From contig CAYOXI010000052.1 in NCBI GenBank assembly GCA_964407855.1, positions 1 through 17,497 on the forward strand: DNA of 17,497 nt, read 5' to 3'. This stretch comes from SHZI01 sp964407855. Lineage in GTDB: Bacteria > Pseudomonadota > Gammaproteobacteria > Steroidobacterales > GCA-2729495. Position 1 is the first letter of the stretch. Each line of letters opens with the position of its first letter. Below are positions 13,712-17,497 of this stretch, piece by piece. A program made the translations under genes and the position numbers. The notes beneath the pieces were generated by a model that was not told where the DNA came from, searched no databases, and saw nothing but the letters and a program-made list of their open reading frames with translations.

Positions 13712-14953
13712 GTGACAGCTGAGACCCGGGTCGACACCCGGCTGCCGGTGACCGTCCTGTCCGGCTTTCTCGGGGCCGGCAAGACCACCCTGCTCAATCA
13801 TGTGCTGCGGAACCGGGCGGGCCTGCGGGTTGCCGTCATCGTCAACGACATGAGCGACATCAACATTGATGCTGCCTTGATCCGGGAGGGTGGTGCCGAA
13901 CTGTCCCGGACCGAGGAGAAGCTGGTGGAGTTCTCCAACGGCTGTATCTGCTGCACCCTGCGGGATGATCTGCTCAAGGAGGTGCAGAAGCTGGCAGCGG
14001 AGGGCCGTTTCGATCACCTGTTGATCGAGTCCACCGGCATCTCCGAGCCGATGCCGGTGGCCGCGACCTTTGCGGTGAGGGATGAGCAGGGCTTCTCGCT
14101 CAGCGACGTGGCCCGACTTGATGCCATGGTGACCGTGGCCGATGCAAAGACGCTTGTCCGGGACTTCTGCTCCACCGAGCTGTTGCGGGATCGGGGCGAG
14201 GTGGCCGGCGAGGATGACGAGCGCAACGTTGTGGACCTGATGACAGAACAGCTGGAGTTCGCCGATGTGGTCGTCCTCAACAAGCTGGATCGGGTGACGG
14301 CTGCCGAGCGACATGAGGCCGAGGCCATCATCCGGGCACTGAATCCCACCGTACGCATCGTGGCCAGTCGCTTCGGGCGTGTGGCGCCCGACCGCCTCCT
14401 GGGGCTTGGACTGTTCGACTTTGAACAGGCGCAACTCGCACCGGGCTGGGCACGGGAAATGCGGGGCGAGCATACCCCGGAGACTGAGGCCTATGGCATC
14501 AGCAGCTTCACGTACCGGGTCTGGCGGCCCTTCCATCCCGCAAGGCTGATGGCCATGTTCAATGCCGACTGGCCCGGAGTGGTACGGAGCAAGGGCTATT
14601 TCTGGCTGGCCAGCCGCATGGACTGGGCGGCCAGCCTCTCGGTGGCAGGTGGCGCCCTGGTGCATGAGGCGGCCGGACTCTGGTGGGCAGCCGCGCCCCG
14701 GGAGGCCTGGCCACAGGACGCAGGCTTCACGGCCGGCCTGGAGGAACTCTGGCGCCAGCCACACGGCGACCGGCGTCAGGAACTGGTGCTCATCGGCATC
14801 GGGATGCAGGAGGTCCAGATGCGCGCCCGCCTGGACGCCTGCCTGCTGACCGACGAGGAGTACGCGCTGGGTCCCGAAGGCTGGGCGGGCTTCCCGGACC
14901 CCTTTCCGCCCTGGCGGCTGGTCGCGGCGGAGGAGGTGGCCGGGCAGGCCTGA
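13712..14953 (+). CDS. zigA: ZigA-type COG0523 GTP-dependent zinc metallochaperone
   Basis: The 413-residue G3E GTPase shows Walker A GFLGAGKTT (18-26), the metal-binding GCICC (77-81) that defines COG0523, the ESTGISEP segment (106-113), NKLD (190-193) and a C-terminal COG0523 domain beginning near ISSFTYRVWRPFHPARL. The long region with DLSD-type VARLDAMVTVADAKTL and GEDDERNVVDL follows the ZigA subgroup. ZigA and its relatives are induced under zinc limitation and deliver zinc to client enzymes using GTP. The GTG start at 13712 follows GAGGAG at about 13698. It lies downstream of the small protein behind the shared Zur-type box and upstream of zur. The gene converges on the DUF1826 gene; GGCCGG (14956) and CCGGCC (14988) between them could form a weak long-loop stem. 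Confidence 0.92.
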   Translation: MTAETRVDTRLPVTVLSGFLGAGKTTLLNHVLRNRAGLRVAVIVNDMSDINIDAALIREGGAELSRTEEKLVEFSNGCICCTLRDDLLKEVQKLAAEGRFDHLLIESTGISEPMPVAATFAVRDEQGFSLSDVARLDAMVTVADAKTLVRDFCSTELLRDRGEVAGEDDERNVVDLMTEQLEFADVVVLNKLDRVTAAERHEAEAIIRALNPTVRIVASRFGRVAPDRLLGLGLFDFEQAQLAPGWAREMRGEHTPETEAYGISSFTYRVWRPFHPARLMAMFNADWPGVVRSKGYFWLASRMDWAASLSVAGGALVHEAAGLWWAAAPREAWPQDAGFTAGLEELWRQPHGDRRQELVLIGIGMQEVQMRARLDACLLTDEEYALGPEGWAGFPDPFPPWRLVAAEEVAGQA

Positions 14954-14993
14954 TCGGCCGGCCAACGCTCTGGGTGGGGTCCCGGTCCCGGCC

Positions 14994-15680
14994 CTACAGG
15001 GGATCCAGGGTGGCCATTATCCGCGCCCGGCCCGGTGGTACCGGCGGGGAACGGTGCACGGCACCGGTACCGGTGCAACCCGGCCAGCTCTCGCCCTTCA
15101 GGAACACGACCTCACCCGGGGCGGACTGGTGAACGAGCCCACCCTGCAGCAGCGGATCCCAGGCCGTGGGCGATACGCCCGCCGGCGGTACGCCCAGCCG
15201 GTTCCGGTCAACCGCTGCATTGTCCAGCCACTCGGTGCCGGGCCCCAGCCAGGTGCAGACCACACGCAGGGTGGTGCGATCCACATGGAAGCGGGGGCAG
15301 GTCTGGCGCCGCGTGGCGGCCAGCCGCAGGCCGATCCGTTCGCTACCCGTCAGGTCGGCCAGCACCTCGCCCAGCAGGCCCAGCTGACTGCCCAGGAACT
15401 CCCGGACTGGTATCAGCCACGACGGCAGTCGCCCGGATGCCCGGTGAAAGGGATCGTTCCCCGCGGCGAACTCCCATCGTTCCAGCTGCTCAGTGCCATC
15501 GGCCAGCGACAGCAGGGCCGCGCGGCAGTCCGGCGTCATTGTCCGGGACCAGACCAGCACGTTGAGTGGCGCTTCAAGGATCGCAGCGCAGTCGGCCGGG
15601 TTCGCGACCCGAAGCCAGGAAGCGTCGGCCCTGGTTGCTGCCTTGCCGGCCTCCGGCGAAGTGGTTACTGTGCCCTGCAT
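14994..15680 (-). CDS. DUF1826 protein, zinc-limitation associated
   Basis: From ATG 15680 the protein has 228 residues. The C-terminal half holds the recognisable DUF1826 pattern: CPRFHVD (128-134), CTWLGPGTEWLDNAAVDR (142-159), VVFLKGESWPG (191-201) and GAVHRSPPVPPGRARIMATLD (206-226, quoted by its ends). DUF1826 genes are commonly found beside COG0523 and Zur-regulated genes in Pseudomonas and relatives, and the function is unknown as far as I know. I note H132-x-D134 with H209 and a following Arg (R218 or R220), which resembles the facial triad and 2-oxoglutarate contact of Fe(II) dioxygenases; this is inference. The open frame extends to 15779, inside the zur coding region, so ATG 15680 or a later start is more likely. 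The ATG overlaps the candidate zur ATG on the other strand. Confidence 0.85.
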   Translation of the reverse strand: MQGTVTTSPEAGKAATRADASWLRVANPADCAAILEAPLNVLVWSRTMTPDCRAALLSLADGTEQLERWEFAAGNDPFHRASGRLPSWLIPVREFLGSQLGLLGEVLADLTGSERIGLRLAATRRQTCPRFHVDRTTLRVVCTWLGPGTEWLDNAAVDRNRLGVPPAGVSPTAWDPLLQGGLVHQSAPGEVVFLKGESWPGCTGTGAVHRSPPVPPGRARIMATLDPL

Positions 15681-16194
15681 GGTAGCTACAACATCCCGAT
15701 CAACGGTGAAAGCCAGTCGGACGCGGCCGCGGGACAGCCGCCACAACCACCGGCGTTGTGTTGCTGATGCACTGGCCATTGCCGAGCAGATCTGTACCGA
15801 GCGGAGCCTGCGGCTGACGCCTCTGCGGCGCCGGGTCCTGGAGCTCGTCTGGCGCCAGCATGATCCTGTGAGCGCCTACGAGTTGCTGGCCGAGCTTGCC
15901 AGGGACGGCCGGGGAGCGGCTCCACCCACGGTCTACAGGGCGCTGGAATTCCTGCTGGACGCGGGCCTGGTCCACCGGATCGATTCGCTCAACGCCTTCA
16001 TCGGTTGCGACCGGGCCAACCTCCGGCACTTCGCCCAGTTCCTCGTCTGTCGCCAGTGCCAGAACGTCACCGAGATCGATGACCCGGAAATTGCTGCCGC
16101 CCTTGGTCGCGGAGTTGCGCACAGTCAGTTTCAACTGGATCCCGTAATCGAAATGAAGGGCCTGTGTCAGGCCTGCCGGACCAGTCCCGACTGA
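15679..16194 (+). CDS. zur: Zur, Fur-family zinc-responsive repressor
   Basis: From ATG 15679 the protein has 171 residues. The winged-helix part contains RLTPLRRRVLELVWRQ (45-60) and recognition helix APPTVYRALEFLLDAGLVHRI (81-101, quoted by its ends). The metal ligands match Zur spacing. The structural site is C124-x-x-C127 with C163-x-x-C166. The regulatory site is H99, C110, H117 and E132, with spacings like those of the E. coli Zur sites (one residue shorter between C and H). NAFIGC and FLVCRQC are also typical Zur phrases. With zinc bound it should repress genes carrying the AATGTTATA palindrome. The start is uncertain: GTG 15706 gives a 162-residue protein and leaves 25 bases before the divergent DUF1826 gene. 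Conserved HNHRRC places the true start upstream of about 15740. Confidence 0.92.
   Translation: MVATTSRSTVKASRTRPRDSRHNHRRCVADALAIAEQICTERSLRLTPLRRRVLELVWRQHDPVSAYELLAELARDGRGAAPPTVYRALEFLLDAGLVHRIDSLNAFIGCDRANLRHFAQFLVCRQCQNVTEIDDPEIAAALGRGVAHSQFQLDPVIEMKGLCQACRTSPD
15686..15697 (-). promoter_or_regulatory. Possible degenerate Zur half-site between DUF1826 and zur starts
   Basis: On the minus strand this reads GGGATGTTGTAG, matching the left half of the three stronger boxes except for two A-to-G changes. The other half is not recognisable, although GTAGCTAC (15682-15689) is itself a palindrome. It would fit autoregulation of zur or control of DUF1826, but chance is not excluded. Confidence 0.25.
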
Positions 16195-16985
16195 ACGGGC
16201 AACACTATAACATTACCGGGTACGCCGCCCGGCGACTGTGGGTCGGCGCAGCAGTGGCAGCGGGTGCCGGGCTGCTGATCGTCCTGGCGCTGACCCTTGC
16301 TCCTCCCGTGCCCCAGGACCCCACCTACCACGCGCTTGCCGACAGCCGCCCGCTGGCCGGCATGCCCAACGCCCAGAACGTGCTGTCCAACCTGCCCTTC
16401 GTGCTGATAGGCGTCTGGGCGCTGATGCAACGCGGCCGGTGGCAGCAGGACCAGGCCCGCGGGTTCCCGTCCTGGGAAATCTTTGCGGTGTGCCTGATGC
16501 TGACCGGGCTCGGCTCCGCGTACTACCACTGGGCGCCGGACAACCACACACTGGTCTGGGACCGCCTGCCGATTGCGCTGATGACCATGGCGGTGACCAC
16601 CGCGGTGCTCAGCGAACACCTGCGCCGCGGTCTCGAGAAGGTCCTGCTGTGGCCGCTGCTCGGCGTCGCCGCGGCCAGCGTCTGGTACTGGTGGTTCACC
16701 GAGGAGGCGGGCCGCGGCGACCTGCGGGCCTATGCGCTGGTGCAGTTCCTGCCGCTGCTGATCGTGCCGGTCGTGGTATTGGCGCTGCGCTCGCGCTTTA
16801 CCCGCGCCACCGACCTGCTGGTGCTGCTCGGCTTCTATGTGCTCGCGCGGGCAGCCGAGCTGCAGGACCACGCGGTGATGAACCTCACCGGCGGCCTCAC
16901 CAGCGGCCACACGCTGAAGCACCTGTTCGCCGCCGTCGGTGCCTGGTGGGTCGCGCGGATGCTCTGTATCCGGCACCCGGTCTGA
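16164..16985 (+). CDS. CREST-superfamily (alkaline ceramidase-like) membrane hydrolase
   Basis: This 273-residue polytopic protein has about seven hydrophobic helices. The CREST catalytic pattern is complete: S118 and H122 in GSAYYHWAPDNHTLVWD, D133 at its end, and H249 and H253 in SGHTLKHLF. The S+4 H, H+11 D and H+4 H spacings equal those I recall for human alkaline ceramidase ACER3, where three His hold Zn2+. Lipid amide hydrolysis in the inner membrane is therefore likely; the lipid is unknown. The start is unsure. GTG 16164 overlaps the zur end by 31 bases with AAGGG only three bases before it; GTG 16254 would start after the Zur-type box and keep all helices. A zinc enzyme behind a zinc-repressed site is notable. 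The next gene follows 21 bases later. Confidence 0.8.
   Translation: MSGLPDQSRLNGQHYNITGYAARRLWVGAAVAAGAGLLIVLALTLAPPVPQDPTYHALADSRPLAGMPNAQNVLSNLPFVLIGVWALMQRGRWQQDQARGFPSWEIFAVCLMLTGLGSAYYHWAPDNHTLVWDRLPIALMTMAVTTAVLSEHLRRGLEKVLLWPLLGVAAASVWYWWFTEEAGRGDLRAYALVQFLPLLIVPVVVLALRSRFTRATDLLVLLGFYVLARAAELQDHAVMNLTGGLTSGHTLKHLFAAVGAWWVARMLCIRHPV
16199..16217. promoter_or_regulatory. Candidate Zur box at the zur/CREST-hydrolase junction
   Basis: GCAACACTATAACATTACC begins four bases after the zur stop. It contains TATAACATT, the reverse complement of the AATGTTATA shared by the other two boxes; the opposite half is weak. It lies inside the first 20 codons of the longest open frame of the next gene. 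This suggests that gene has its own zinc-controlled promoter and a later start (GTG 16254), or that the site acts as an intragenic block. Confidence 0.6.
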
Positions 16986-17006
16986 GCGTCCGGCGCCCCG
17001 GCTGAC

Positions 17007-17497
17007 ATGCATATCCTGCATCTGGAAGCCGGCCGGCACCTCTACGGCGGTCCCCGCCAGGTGCTGGCGCTGCTCACCGGCCTGCAGGGCGAGGGCGTCC
17101 GCGTGACGCTCGCCTGTCCCACGGGTAGCGCGATCGCCGCCGCCGCGACGACGGCGGGCCTGCCGGTGGTGACGCGCGACATCGGGGGCGATCTGGATGT
17201 AGCCGCGGTGGGCTTGCTCACCGGCCTGCTGCGGGAACTGCGCCCCGACCTCCTGCATGTGCACAGCCGGCGCGGCGCGGATTTCTTCGGCGGGCTGGCC
17301 GCGTCGCTGGCGGGCATCCCCGCGATCCTGACCCGGCGGGTCGACAATCCTGATACACCGGTCGTGGGCACCCTCAAGTACCGCGCCTACGACCGCGTGG
17401 TCGCGATCTCGGAAGCGATCCGCCGCCAGCTGCTCGCCGACGGCGTGCCGGCCGCAAAGCTGCGCCTGATCAAGAGCTGCGTGGATGCCGATGACTG
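17007..17497 (+). CDS. GT4-family glycosyltransferase, N-terminal part (cut by window end)
   Basis: The frame opens at ATG 17007 and stays open for 163 codons to the window edge. The N-terminal Rossmann domain shows MHILHLEAGRHLYGGPRQVL, the glycine-rich donor/acceptor loop, then VTLACPTGS, LRPDLLHVHSRRGADFFGGL and the linker phrase YDRVVAISEAIRRQLLADGV. These are typical of GT-B fold, GT4 transferases that use nucleotide sugars to build lipopolysaccharide, capsule or exopolysaccharide. The catalytic E-x7-E lies beyond the window. It follows the CREST gene by 21 bases on the same strand and may begin a cell-envelope cluster to the right. No Zur-type box is seen immediately before it. Confidence 0.85.
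   Translation, partial: MHILHLEAGRHLYGGPRQVLALLTGLQGEGVRVTLACPTGSAIAAAATTAGLPVVTRDIGGDLDVAAVGLLTGLLRELRPDLLHVHSRRGADFFGGLAASLAGIPAILTRRVDNPDTPVVGTLKYRAYDRVVAISEAIRRQLLADGVPAAKLRLIKSCVDADD

Noticed and set aside
15493..15678. N-terminal extension of zur to 15493
   Set aside because: These 62 residues are antisense to the DUF1826 gene, resemble no Fur-family sequence, and would make Zur far longer than usual.
16167..17264. 365-codon minus-strand frame across the CREST and glycosyltransferase genes
   Set aside because: Its translation is His/Gln/Arg-rich without any recognisable fold, while the plus strand encodes complete motifs in both genes.
1..17497. CRISPR arrays, tRNA or rRNA genes, insertion sequences and prophage genes
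   Set aside because: I saw no regularly spaced repeats, no cloverleaf or rRNA-like segments, and no transposase or integrase motifs on either strand.

Overview
The window is GC-rich, densely packed bacterial DNA. Its composition, tight gene overlaps and protein families (TonB-dependent receptor, lipoprotein, VPLPA-type C-terminal sorting signal, Zur, ZigA-type GTPase) suggest a gammaproteobacterium, possibly near the Chromatiales or a related marine lineage. That placement is inference and cannot be settled from the sequence alone.

Layout. Positions 1-722 hold a VapBC-type toxin-antitoxin pair with a palindromic operator. Positions 727-5107 (minus strand) hold a three-gene MacAB/DevBCA-like ABC exporter: ATPase, FtsX-type permease and HlyD-type adaptor. 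From 5240 to about 16985 the window is dominated by what I read as a zinc-starvation (Zur) regulon island. Operon A (plus, 5305-10700) encodes a VPLPA-CTERM protein of the choice-of-anchor M type, a ZnuD-like TonB-dependent receptor, a secreted protein with an HSHLDFC segment, and a right-handed beta-helix lipoprotein. Operon B (minus, 13212-10674) encodes an isochorismatase-family cysteine hydrolase and two tandem PuuE-like polysaccharide-deacetylase-fold proteins. Operon C (plus, 13278-14953) encodes an unrecognised small protein and a ZigA-type COG0523 GTPase. A DUF1826 gene (minus) and zur itself (plus) follow, then a CREST-superfamily membrane hydrolase with a complete predicted metal site. 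The last 491 bases are the start of a GT4 glycosyltransferase cut by the window end.

What ties the island together is an AT-rich site that stands out in GC-rich DNA. The nonamer AATGTTATA occurs, in one orientation or the other, upstream of operon A (5240-5260), between divergent operons B and C (13240-13258), and at the zur/CREST junction (16199-16217). Each copy sits in an imperfect palindrome resembling the gammaproteobacterial Zur box, and a Zur-family gene with all expected metal ligands lies in the same cluster.

Working model (inference). When zinc is scarce Zur releases these sites. The surface protein, the receptor and the two exported partners would capture zinc at the cell surface. 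ZigA would allocate zinc inside the cell. Operon B may supply a metal-independent amide or cyclic-ureide hydrolysis route in place of zinc-dependent amidohydrolases. The Zur-linked hydrolase operon and the exported-protein set are the least familiar and most interesting parts.
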